NCBI GenBank assembly: GCA_032622095.1
Contig: CP136061.1
Coordinates: forward strand, 92,235,845-92,299,844
Reading direction: 5' to 3'
DNA: 64,000 nucleotides
Origin: Siphonodentalium dalli
Lineage: Eukaryota > Mollusca > Scaphopoda > Gadilida > Siphonodentaliidae
In this document: one piece after another, positions 43,581-53,717 of the stretch
Position numbering within the stretch: position 1 is the stretch's first letter
How the letters are laid out: each line of letters begins with the position of its first letter
Position numbers and translations under genes: made by a program
The notes under the pieces: model-generated
The model's input: only the letters and a program-made list of their open reading frames with translations
Told to the model about the DNA's origin: nothing
Databases searched by the model: none

Positions 43581-45284
43581 ACACGTCTGAAATATTCTCG
43601 ATAGTGAATATCTACTTCTTAGTTCCGAATAAAAAATACTCGCAATAAATAAAACTGCAATCATTCCGACAACGTGAGTCCTGCAATTAATGCATGTATA
43701 AGAATAATAGTTATGTGATGCTTATGAACTTTATGAAAAAACTACTTTTAGCAAATAGTTCTCTATTTTCATCAAATGTCCCCAGTGGAGCGTTCCGGGT
43801 CACTTTAGCCTGGGCAACTCCGACGTACTCTGCTACATGTATATATTATAAATATATATGACGCTATATATATATGCGAAAAAAGGAAGAAAAACTCTTT
43901 CGCGCAAAACGGTATCTGGGTATCAACATGTTAAGAAAGATCCACATCAACAGCATGAAGTCTTTCCGTGAAAGCATTGACCCTTCCTGCCTTTCGTATA
44001 AACTGAAAACAAGAGGAAGTTGCAAATTATAGGAAGGAGAAAAAGAATATCATAGCACCAATACATTATAGGTTTATTTTTTAAATAGCGATTTTATCTG
44101 TAGTGGGTGGACGCAATCCCCGCTATCCCCCTTCCCATTTTCTCGTCCATGGCCCCGCCATTATTTCTCCAATACGTGTATCCCATGACCTCCTATCGCA
44201 CGCCACCTTGACAGATACGTTCACTGGTTTTAAACATACATGTTGCATAACCCATATATATTTCGTTCAAATTGAGATAAATATAAGCTCTTTCGACTAT
44301 AGTGGTGGTCAAAAATTGAGAATATCTCATTTGAATCTGCTCGAAGTGCAAAATGTGAATCTACAGGACATTGTTGATCGACAAAGAACTGGGTCTTATG
44401 TTCGGGAAGTGAACCGATCTTATCTGCGGTGAACTGGAGCTTTTTCGTCACAATTTCAAACCTAAATATCTTGCGATTCCAAGGTATCTATCTACTGTCC
44501 GGCGGGGAGACAACACACTTTTGACTTATAAAACCTTGCATTATCGTATCAGTATCGAACGATTCGTTTTTTTTCTTCACGTAAATTTGTGTTGAAATTT
44601 ACCATTGGGGCAATGGAAATTTAATACTCAAATGTCTACGCTTAATTTGGTAAATTGGCGCACTGTGTATTGGACATATCAAATCTCATGAACAGATGGG
44701 GTTGTGTGGCAGTTATATTTAACAAAAAACGAAACAATCTCTTACCTTGGTGAATCCATCTACAAAATCGAGCGCCAACCAACTTAAACAGATCACGAGT
44801 GAACTGGAGTGTTTCGGAGGTGAACTGGACAAAATATCGGAAGTGGTGTCTGTCTCGCGGAGCAGTTCATACACCGTGATATAACTGGTATGACAACTGG
44901 CAGCATATATATGTATATGGCGGAACAGGGTTAATTGGTGTGTTTGGTAAATAGGAAGGGGTCGATTGGGTAAGTAATAGGAAATGGTATTGGGGCAGCA
45001 TACGGGTTCATTGCGGACTTCCGAATTTGAGTGCTTACAGGAGGTCATTCGTTGCACGTCACAAATATTTATGAATTTTAAAGCTGTATCTGTTAGAATG
45101 CAATTCTCGTTGGCGGTTAAAGTTAGATCCCCTTTGAAAAGAGCCTCATGTGATATCCAAATGATCTCATAACACATGACAGTTATGTGCGTTGTTTTGT
45201 CTAGGATTGAGATCCTGGTCTGATTAATTTATCTTGATTGATGACCCCAATGACTAGAACGATATACTTTCATAAAAATTGAAT
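43581..45284. other. mostly unassigned; possible minus-strand exon end at 44746
   Basis: A minus-strand ORF of 152 codons (44719-45177) contains a good splice donor, CACCAAG followed by GTAAGAG, at 44746/44745. No acceptor or domain could be identified, so an exon ending here is only a suggestion. The rest (43600-44700) is AT-rich with no supported feature. Confidence 0.25.
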
Positions 45285-45290
45285 TTTATT
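45285..45290 (-). promoter_or_regulatory. polyadenylation signal of the lectin gene
   Basis: AATAAA on the minus strand, 35 bp beyond the stop codon of the C-type lectin exon. Position and orientation fit a 3' end signal. Confidence 0.6.
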
Positions 45291-45324
45291 CTTTGTCATA
45301 TATATCAAAGTCATGTCGTATTCT

Positions 45325-45536
45325 CTATAGCTCGCAGATGTATGCACCATTTTTCGTGCACGGTCGGTCGTTCGGGAAAAAGTCCATTTTTGCGCCGAAT
45401 ACCATGCAATTCTGTGTGCTACCTCCCTGTGGCTCCCCCGATGCCCAACCAGTCCAGGGGAGACTACTCCCGTCCCAGATGACCCAGCTCTCCTCATTAG
45501 CTTCATCACTGCCGTCTAACCAGGTTGAATCCTGAC
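45325..45536 (-). CDS. C-type lectin domain gene, last exon
   Basis: A strong acceptor (CGTTTTAG at 45537) precedes GTCAGGATTC. The exon reads DSTWLDGSDEANEESWV, then TGWASGEPQGGSTQNC, then NDRPC and NGAYICEL before TAG. This is the second half of a C-type lectin fold: WLDG in place of WIGL, an EPQ tripeptide where EPN or QPD normally sets sugar choice, an ND pair, and cysteines in QNC, RPC and YIC. EPQ is not a standard mannose or galactose motif, so sugar binding cannot be predicted. The upstream exon at 48980-49156 ends in a phase (1 nt of codon) that joins in frame here (GAT G|GT). The stop and nearby AATAAA mark the gene's 3' end. Confidence 0.85.
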
Positions 45537-46189
45537 CTAAAACGAAAAATAAAGGATACCACACGAAAGTGCCACCTCTCTGACTTTAAGGATAAGGAGA
45601 CCTCACTTAACTTGACATGACCAGAATCACATGTTTACTGTGAGAATAGGCAACTCGAAATTATTTGCTGCAAAAAATAATATTTTATATTCACTCACCA
45701 TATCAGCATTTATATGTTATGGAATGGATAATAGCTTTTGTGAAATATATTTGAGAGGTTGAAAATATTAATTTCTTTCTTGTCCCTTCCGGTACCAAGA
45801 ACTGTTAGAATAATTGATAATTCACACAACACTCCAATCACCAAATTGCTTATTCTCTTGGCCATATGAGAGGCAGCTTCATTTGTATCATAATTCTGAT
45901 TTAAATTTTAATTGCGTAATATTACATCATATCCCCTTATATTGTAATGAAGAATAAAGCAGTCACAAATATTACAGCCCAATGAAGACAATTGTTGACA
46001 TGCAGTGTGGTCCACTCAAGCAGGCCGCAATTAACTGGAATTAGGGCTACCGGGTTGACCATTCTCAGACGGTGTTGGGGGTAACTTTCCCCGATATGGG
46101 GCTATCCCCCAGTGCAGCATCTGACTCCTAATGATGCCACTCCTGAGTTATCTCAACGTGATAAATAGTTTGATGTGTGCATGGAATCA

Positions 46190-46312
46190 ATGAGTCCCTC
46201 AGTGTGTGCCTTGTTTCGCATGATGTACGGTCCAACCATGGGGAGAAATGAGTCCCTCCAGCGTTGCATTGGTTCGCATGATGTACGGTTCAAACATGGG
46301 GAGAAATGAGTC
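46190..46312. repeat. short direct duplication (about 69 bp) in the lectin intron
   Basis: TTCGCATGATGTACGGT, CAAACATGGGGAG and AAATGAGTCCCTC occur twice in tandem. Intronic; no function is apparent. Confidence 0.75.
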
Positions 46313-46911
46313 AAAGTAATTGCTTTGTAGCAGTAATGTGTACATAGCAATGGTTTTGACAAGCGAAATGTCACTATCGCATAGTTATTAATAATGAAAA
46401 TAAGAACAAAGTCAATATTTTTGTGCATGTACTTGTTGATGATAGTTGTTTTACAGAATTATATTTTTTTTTCACATTTACTCACTCACAGTGCCTTCGG
46501 TCCCCTTAATATATGATAATCCAGTCTGCTGAGCTTCAAACGTGAATCCAATATATAAAAGTAACTAACAAACCCAACCGCTATGTACATATACATATAT
46601 ACCCTATACACCTAATAAGAGTTAAACATGACAAAACAGAACAATAACTCTAACTGTCCGTTATTTCGTTAAAATTTACTTTTACGAACCAACGGACATG
46701 TCTAGAGAGACAAATTTCTGGAACAATATGGAAATTAAGTAACCATAGCATGGAGGACGGGTACGGGGGAGGCGAGTGGAATTAAGTGTCTTTGAGAAAC
46801 TTCACGTTTATGTAATTGCGTGCATGTCTACATAGAAGGATAATACAAAGAGATATTGAAAATACATCTTTCTGAGAAGCTTCAGTTTGAGTTATTGTTC
46901 GCGCTATTACC

Positions 46912-47479
46912 TTACTCGTATTTAAATTCGCGCAGTACTATTTTTCGCGCACCCATCGGTGCGCGAATTTAAAACTGAGCGAAAAATAGTACGACTGCCA
47001 AGTTTAATCTAAATCGCAGTCCATAGGAAATACAAGAAGGCTATGTTGCTGAGTTTACATATATTATGAACAGTTGAATAGACAATTACGCCTATACATG
47101 TATTTGCATATTTACATTCGGCCAACCGACATCAAGAATCCTTGCTCACAATGCCAAGCGACAAATCATGGTAACATAGACATTGTTGAAATACTTGTAT
47201 AAGAAATACTAATATTCCAGGTCGCCACAAAATTATGATGTATGCAGTTACTAGTTTATTGTCTACACGATGTAAGTCCACCGCGGTGGTGTTTAATACA
47301 CACATATACTATCTTCAGCAATGACTAAGAACCGAAACTGTCATCAGCTCCAAGATATACGAAAATATCACAGAAATATTACTAACATATTTTTGTCAGC
47401 GCTAGGTGCGCGAATTTAAAGTGCGCGAATTCAAAACTGAGCGAAAAATAGTACTGCGGGAATTTAAATACGAGTAAGG
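46912..47479. mobile_element. 568-bp MITE in the lectin intron
   Basis: The left end CCTTACTCGTATTTAAATTC, then GCAGTACTATTTTTCGC, is mirrored by GCGAAAAATAGTACTGC and AATTTAAATACGAGTAAGG at the right end (39-bp inverted repeats, few mismatches). A second motif, GCGCGAATTTAAA, follows inside both ends. No clear target duplication and no ORF. Confidence 0.8.
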
Positions 47480-48979
47480 CTGCAAATGGCCTGCTCGTAC
47501 GGACACACCGGGTGCCTTCGTTATTGATAAAATGCTGCCTGTTATCCTTGGTACCTAAATGTTGTAAAAAATAAACTGATATTTTCAACCTCTCAAATGT
47601 ATAAATTCCAGTGTTTGTATCGTCTCTTTATAATTGCTCAGATTATAACGAACCAAAGCCGGACGCTTTGGGTCGTATATAGACTATATCTGATTTTGTG
47701 ACGTCACCAATTATTATCTAATACGACACTGCTGTTTTGAATTTTTGCGAGCACTTTTGTCGCACAGTAGATCGCTGGGCTTAAAGCATTAATGTCGTAA
47801 TCTGAAATAAACGTGGGCGTCTTTCAATGGCCGGCGTTCCAAAATGAGGGGAGTTACTATCGGAATTATGCACAGTGAAGTTCATTCGTAGCCGCGGTTT
47901 ATATTTTATTGAGAACATAATTATAACATATTATGGACTGTCAAATATTTGCAATGGTGTGGCTTAAAATATAAATGTCGCGTGCAATGGGAAAATCTCA
48001 ATCACTCTGGCTGGGCTGGGGACAATACTTGAATCGAAATCGAACTTCGTGATGCAAGCAAACGTTATTATATCGCGTTTCAATTATCCTAATATTACAT
48101 AGTACATACGTGAATCTCATAATCCTCAGATATCCTTCTATTTGCATGAATCGACAAGAAACACATACTTATGAACAAAGCAGAAGATACATTCAGGTTA
48201 TCGCAAATTCGGTCGATGGTGAAAGCTACATGATGACGTTGCTCGTCGAGTTTCGTTGAAATCGACATGATGACATTTTATGAATGAAATGAACATGATG
48301 AAATCGACAAGCTTCTTCGTATAGTACACATCTCAATCGGATTGCGCACACATCGTCAATAATATAATGGTTAATTTCAGTAAAATACTCCCCTCTAGAC
48401 AACAACCAACAGTATTGACTTTTGAATACTGTCAGTTTGATGTTGGTAGTTTATATTCTATAATAATTTGTTCAAAAGGAATGGCTTTTAAAAGTTTTGT
48501 ATTTAGGTTTTAAGTCCGAGTCGGTGGGCTCGTAGTCTGTTTGCATTGTGAATCTCTGATTTCTCACATGCCTTGATGTATATGATTGACCTAATTTTTT
48601 ATACACGAAATTGCTCGAAGTCGATGAACCCTTTTGCATGTCTGGAGTGTAATATATCATAATCAGACCACGATATAAGGCCTAAGTGTTAATCTTATTT
48701 GATGGGAATAGGCATCTATGAAGTTATTTTATAGAATTAAAAAGACACAGATATATCCTAGCTTATGTGTGTGTTTAGCTGTGGTTCGTTAATTACGCTA
48801 TCGTATGGTCATATTATATATAATGCAGATGATCATATGTGAAATTAAAGATTGTTACCTCATAGATCCAGAGAAAATCGATGTTGAAAATCTCTTGCCA
48901 TTTTTGGCTGGATTTATGCAAAACGTGCAACTCCCCCTTAATATGAAGCTGTTGCACTTTATTTTCTTAATACACTCAC

Positions 48980-49156
48980 CATCAGTCTCCATTAAGATTT
49001 TCCGAATTGCATGAAATGTCAAGTTGCTATCCACGACTGCCAGCTTGGCTCCCATCCCACTACAGGCGTTACGTGCTCCATACCACGTGACTGGCCCCGC
49101 TTCAAACAGCATGCATCTCCCTCCAATCGTGTACTGGTTCGGATCACATGTCAACT
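48980..49156 (-). CDS. C-type lectin domain gene, penultimate exon
   Basis: Acceptor TATTATTATAG (49157), then a split codon, then LTCDPNQYTIGGRC, FEAGPVTWYGARNACSGMG and AKLAVVDSNLTFHAI, ending METDG at the donor GTGAGT (48979). The first half of a C-type lectin domain is present: two N-terminal cysteines (TC, GRC), the W..AR..C helix with NAC, and KLAVVDS. With the last exon there are six cysteines, the long-form arrangement, in ~128 residues. Such proteins are usually secreted or membrane-bound recognition molecules. The phase-1 acceptor is usual for this domain. A signal-peptide exon should lie further upstream on this strand but was not found. The 3.4-kb intron contains a MITE (46912-47479). 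Confidence 0.85.
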
Positions 49157-50368
49157 CTATAATAATACAGATAGATCATACAAATTGAACAGGGCTCACG
49201 TGTACAGACAAGATAAACTGAGAGATATATATCATTTTTTTTCGTGATATGTGTATGTATAATCAGCATCGGATACAAAATCATTGGGAAAATAACAAGA
49301 AAAACCCGACCAATAAGGCCAATATGTCACTCTTAATATCAATCATTCCGCATACGTATATATATGGAATAGTTTGCATATCAATTCCTGTAAAATACAA
49401 TTAAACGAAAATTTAAGGGGTACTGTATTTATTTGCATGAAAACTGTCCAATTAGAGACTATGGAAACCAACAACATCATTTGAGTACAGTATCCCTTTA
49501 AATTGTCATTGTAATTCATTGCGTAATATGTGTGTGTGATCCAATAATAATCGATAGCCTTTTTATCATTATGGATAATTCTCTCTTTTGCTGAAAGCGT
49601 CGAAGAGATATTTAGATAATTAGTGTGGATAATATATTATTTATACTAATGTGTCATCAAATTTTTCAACCGATACCAATTCAGAGATTCTTTCGGGTAG
49701 AGATTTTAATAGTGATACTCTTAAGTCACGAGGGCAGCCTAAGAAGAAGTTAATTTTATTTCCAACCTCGTTCAAGTTATACATATGACACGAATGCATT
49801 CATGGAGTTTCTCATTCTTAAAGGCACGGGCGGCGTTCGTTGCACAAATATTCATATTTGTTCAAATCGCCATCGACAGAAGGAATATGAAAATATATAT
49901 AGTTTTGTTCATATGTTTGTATAGTTTATTGTCAAGGCACAAATTAACATGAAACAGGCCAAACAAAGAACATAATTATATACATAATATACAGAAGGAA
50001 TACAGTTGCGTTCCCATCACGCGCATCATCATAACACAAGTATGAATGCGTCATATGTTATATACTGTTATATACCTATAATATTTATAAATTTATGAAT
50101 ACATCGCACTGATGTCAGCCCCTCAGTGAGTAGAGTGGAGAATATACGATCTCCCTCATTTGTCATAGGAGACACGGGCAGTACGATGTATTTTTGGACA
50201 TTGTCATATGTGGACATAATTATTTGATTATTCATCTGACAAATACAAACAAGACCAGTCATACAAATTGCAATCTAGTAACTACTCACGGTGAGTGAAA
50301 AACATTAGTTCCTTGAGTGCGCATTTCAAGAATATACAAATTCGTTTTAGCACAGTGGTGCACGATCG
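49157..50368. other. upstream region of the lectin exon, no exon assigned
   Basis: The first exon of the lectin gene is expected here or beyond, on the minus strand, but no convincing signal peptide with a donor was found. A 64-codon minus ORF at 50068-50262 lacks a hydrophobic leader. 49915-49935 (GTATAGTTTATTGTCAAGGC) resembles the reversed 3' end of a LINE, weakly. Confidence 0.35.
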
Positions 50369-50421
50369 ATGGAGAAAACGGTGGAGAGTTTCAAGATGGC
50401 GACGGAAAAAAGTAGCGTGAA
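50369..50421 (+). CDS. candidate first coding exon of a C2H2 zinc-finger gene
   Basis: ATGGAGAAAACG at 50369 and a second in-frame ATG in CAAGATGGCGACGG at 50396. The exon would end at 50421 before GTACGT. Two bases left over join A at 51416 to make a codon, and the frame then runs on into the ATG at 51426. CAAGATGGCG is a common initiator/YY1-like sequence at animal gene starts. No transcript evidence is possible here, so the splice is inference based on frame agreement and splice-site fit. Confidence 0.4.
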
Positions 50422-51415
50422 GTACGTGTTTCAACTCAATGAATGTTTTCTCTCATTTAAGTAATTAATTTCACTACGACAAAGTTGCACGGGCAGTCGA
50501 ATTGTGTGTGGAATATAATCGACATGTTGTTCAATTGATATTAAGTATTTTAAGTGTGCTAGAAAGGTCAACATGTGGTGAAATTTTTTGTTTACCTTTT
50601 GAGGTGGCGAGATTCGTGCATTTGTGTGCATAAATTGTGAATCCGACGGCATTCAGACGGAATCCAAACGGTTGTGTTTGCTAGAGGATATGAAGTTACA
50701 CGAGTGATGGAATTTATACTCAACATCACACTTAGGACTAATTAAATTGGTAAAAATGAAATTATTTTCCAAATTGTCAAAATGGCGGTGTAGATGAAGA
50801 CAATTTGCACAATAATGATGACGGTGTAGAGTACAATATTTATGATGGTGTAGATTATTTTCTAAATTCAAATATCTGGATGTAATTATAAGCAATCAAC
50901 GTCGTTTGTGATGTCATTTCGGGCGTAGACCTAACTATCAATGTTAGGCATTATAGGCATACAGTATAGGCTATTTTGTACGGCAATTTCGGCTTCTGAC
51001 AGTTATATTGGCCTATGCATAAATGACATGGCAAACGACGTTGATTCCATAATTATATTGTCTAGCGCACAGAGTAAAAATGTACCATCAATTTGCATTT
51101 ATGCTCGGAAAGTCTTTTTATCGGAACCTAATGTTTTTTTAAATATTAAAGGTCTAGATATGATCAGTTGGATTGTATCGGTGTTCGGTGATCATGGATG
51201 AAGGTCATGAAGACCATGCTTCTGTAGTGGAATTTATAACTATAATAGCTATATGCCTACTTAATAGAGATGGCAAACATAAGAAATTATTTTTATTAAG
51301 AGTAATTTGGGACCTTATTTGGACTCTTTCGCCACGTCCCTGTATACATAATTATATTGAACTTTGCTCTCCATAACCTCACTTGTGATTGTTTCGTTGT
51401 TTTTTTTTATTTCAG

Positions 51416-51908
51416 AATTGAAGCAATGGAAGAATCCTTCAGCGAAGAATCAGACTCAACGTCTCCGAGTTGTCAATAATCGGACTCGGACAAGCGATTC
51501 AGACATGTGTGTGCATATTGTGCAAATTCCTTCAACATGAAAAAGCAGGAGAATAAACACACAAATTCTCAACCACTCCCGTGTGGTGATGGTGGCCAAA
51601 AGTTTAATGAGAAACATTTGTTGCTTGCACATCGTGCAAAGCACGGTGATGGATCTAAATTTGAATGCGACAAATGGCCCAAATTTTTTCTCGCAAGTAC
51701 GCCTTGAATCACCATATAGAAAGTCATCAAATTGGAAAGTGGCACACATGTGATAAATGCCGTTCTGTATTTACCAGGAAGGATACCATAAGAAATCACA
51801 CGAAAGCTGTACACGACAATTAAGGACGACCTTCATCGATGCCGCAGCTGCGGGAAAGTATATATCTGGCGCGCAGCCCTGTCTGCACACGTTGACATGT
51901 GTCACTAA
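51416..51908 (+). pseudogene. C2H2 zinc-finger exon, broken by a stop and two compensating frameshifts
   Basis: A pyrimidine-rich acceptor (TTTTTTTTTATTTCAG, ending 51415) precedes the exon. An acidic start (MEESFSEESDSTSP) is followed by TAA at 51477. Then come five finger-like units: VCAYCANSF...H, PCGDGGQKF...H...H (second cysteine lost), FECDKWPKFF (cysteine to tryptophan), HTCDKCRSVFTRKDTIRNH...H, and HRCRSCGKVYIWRAALSAH...CH before TAA at 51908. The frame shifts by one base at the T6 run near 51690 and returns after VHDN near 51822. The final finger is back in the frame of the first ATG. The family binds DNA or RNA through zinc-coordinated fingers. Either a decaying gene, or an intact gene with base-call errors. 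Confidence 0.65.
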
Positions 51909-52046
51909 CTGACAACGGACCTATAGATACAGTATTATGCGTGGAAAAACTACGAAAATTTATGTTGTTATTATGTTTTGAAGATTGGAATTTACCTTTT
52001 GAAGAGTAAATATATATATGTTATGTATATATGTTGTGCGTTACTG

Positions 52047-52052
52047 AATAAA
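52047..52052 (+). promoter_or_regulatory. possible polyadenylation signal of the zinc-finger gene
   Basis: AATAAA in the plus sense, 139 bp after the last stop codon. Part of a small CTGAATAAAGA / TCTTTATTCAA inverted pair. Confidence 0.35.
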
Positions 52053-52159
52053 GAGGCAAGGTCTACTTTGTTTATACTTCAATGGTCGATCTTTATTCAA
52101 TAACAGGGAAGTTGTCACAAAAATACCATATATAGCCTGTAGTTGTATAAGCTTTGTCA

Positions 52160-52352
52160 CTGAGTCGAGACCATCAATCCAGACCCGTTCTGTTGTTTTA
52201 GTGCTACAGGTCAAAGTTCTGGAGTAGCATTCCATATATGGAATTCATGAACATTCAGATGGCATGCTACATTGCTACTCCAGAACTTTGACATTGTACG
52301 TAGCACTAAACGGAACGGGGCTGGATGGATCCAATATGGCCGCGACTCAGTG
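52160..52352. repeat. inverted repeat, arms about 70-85 bp
   Basis: GACTCAGTG-side and CACTGAGTC-side arms: TGCTACTCCAGAACTTTGAC (52266) pairs with GTCAAAGTTCTGGAGTAGCA (52209). Outer blocks are GTAGCACTAAA(A/C) and CC(G)GTTC(C/T)G(T). The loop is ~38 bp. MITE-like; it lies just after the zinc-finger exon. Confidence 0.75.
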
Positions 52353-52605
52353 CCAAGGCTTATTGTATATGTCAATGTACATTGGAAATATATCATGCCT
52401 TACGGGGAACGAAATAAGCCTTAGAAGAATTCACGAATTGCAGAGTAACCATTCTTTCTTGGGATGGGATGTTGGTATTTATCCAATTTTATATAAAAAT
52501 CGACTTGTGTCGATAAGATTTATATGGTACACAAGTAAGAAAACTGACATTGTATGGCTCTTATCATTGCATTGTAATATAATGTTCTATGCCTAGTTAT
52601 TGCAC

Positions 52606-52607
<2 letters not shown>

Positions 52608-52662
<55 letters not shown>

Positions 52663-52682
52663 CTATATATATATATATATCT
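52608..52682. repeat. (AT)n microsatellite
   Basis: About 75 bp of alternating AT with one GC interruption. Confidence 0.9.
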
Positions 52683-53264
52683 CTTCAAATAACCAACAAT
52701 ACACATTATGCTTATTTTCTTGATAAACTTTGTAGTTCGTCCAAATTCACTGACATTTTTAACTTAGCGATGAAGCTATTGTGATACACAAATGCGAACT
52801 AATTATAACCCGCTACCAACTTGAAGTTGGATCCCAGATGGTCACTATGCATTTACATGGGATTTTTATCCCTCAAACACCCTAACTCTTGAATGATATG
52901 CTACAGGTACTTTAGCATTCGGAGTAAAAGTTTGTTTATGCTGCAATAGTTAGGAGCACGGAGCTTTACAATATAGTGTGACATTCGTCAAACAAATAGA
53001 AAGTTAACCAGTTTTTCACAGAAATCAGTCTTTATCACTGACATTTTCCAATTGTACTGTCCGGTCAACACATTTGACAAAATATGCCTTGAAGTACAGT
53101 TATTCAATGCAAGTCATCTGCATGATAACTCATTTTTTTTTCAGTATTTCGATGAAGTTTGGAAATGGAAAAAAATAAAATTGCCAACAAATATCTAACT
53201 ATGCGCACCTTTCAGCTAAAGTTATCTGTCACCATATCTCGCAATCACGAAATAACGAAATCTG
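52683..53264. other. no gene seen
   Basis: AT-rich unique DNA without notable ORFs. Confidence 0.5.
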
Positions 53265-53717
53265 TTAAAGGTACTCAATCCGATCATACGGTGTCCATAT
53301 AATCAAGTTACAACAACAAAATTTCTTCAAAATACGCTTTTGTTATCAGAATCGAATAATTGCAGCAAAAGAATGCTAACCGATGTCAACTATGATATAA
53401 AATTTCACAAAACGTGATATTAATCAACATGTTGTTCAACGAAATATGGCCGTATTATCACTTTCCTATCACGAAATTACCACTTGATTTTATAGTTATC
53501 CATCTTCATCCGCAATTTTGACCGAGACAATCGGTTTGACGACTCGTTTCTGGGCCACAAATAAGTAAACATTTAGAGAAATAACGAATTTCAAAAATCG
53601 ATATCTGATCACTCTGAGCTTTGATAGGTGGGTTCCTCGACTCGAATCAAATATTGTTCACCCCGAAGCCAAAGAAATAGTCTTTTGGCAGCATTAATTC
53701 GGATTATGCATCTTTAA
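53265..53717. mobile_element. about 450-bp MITE, copy 2
   Basis: Begins TTAAAGGTACTCAATCCGA and ends TTCGGATTATGCATCTTTAA. Collinear with 39674-40112. Two copies in unrelated surroundings with matching ends establish the element's boundaries. Confidence 0.8.

Noticed and set aside
44719-45177. 152-codon minus-strand ORF next to the lectin gene
   Set aside because: No domain is recognised and the lectin gene already ends at 45325. The donor at 44746 is noted in the features, but no acceptor could be chosen.
46912-47479. Regulatory E2F-like sites (GCGCGAA) in the lectin intron
   Set aside because: The words are part of the terminal inverted repeats of a MITE, so their presence is explained by the element.
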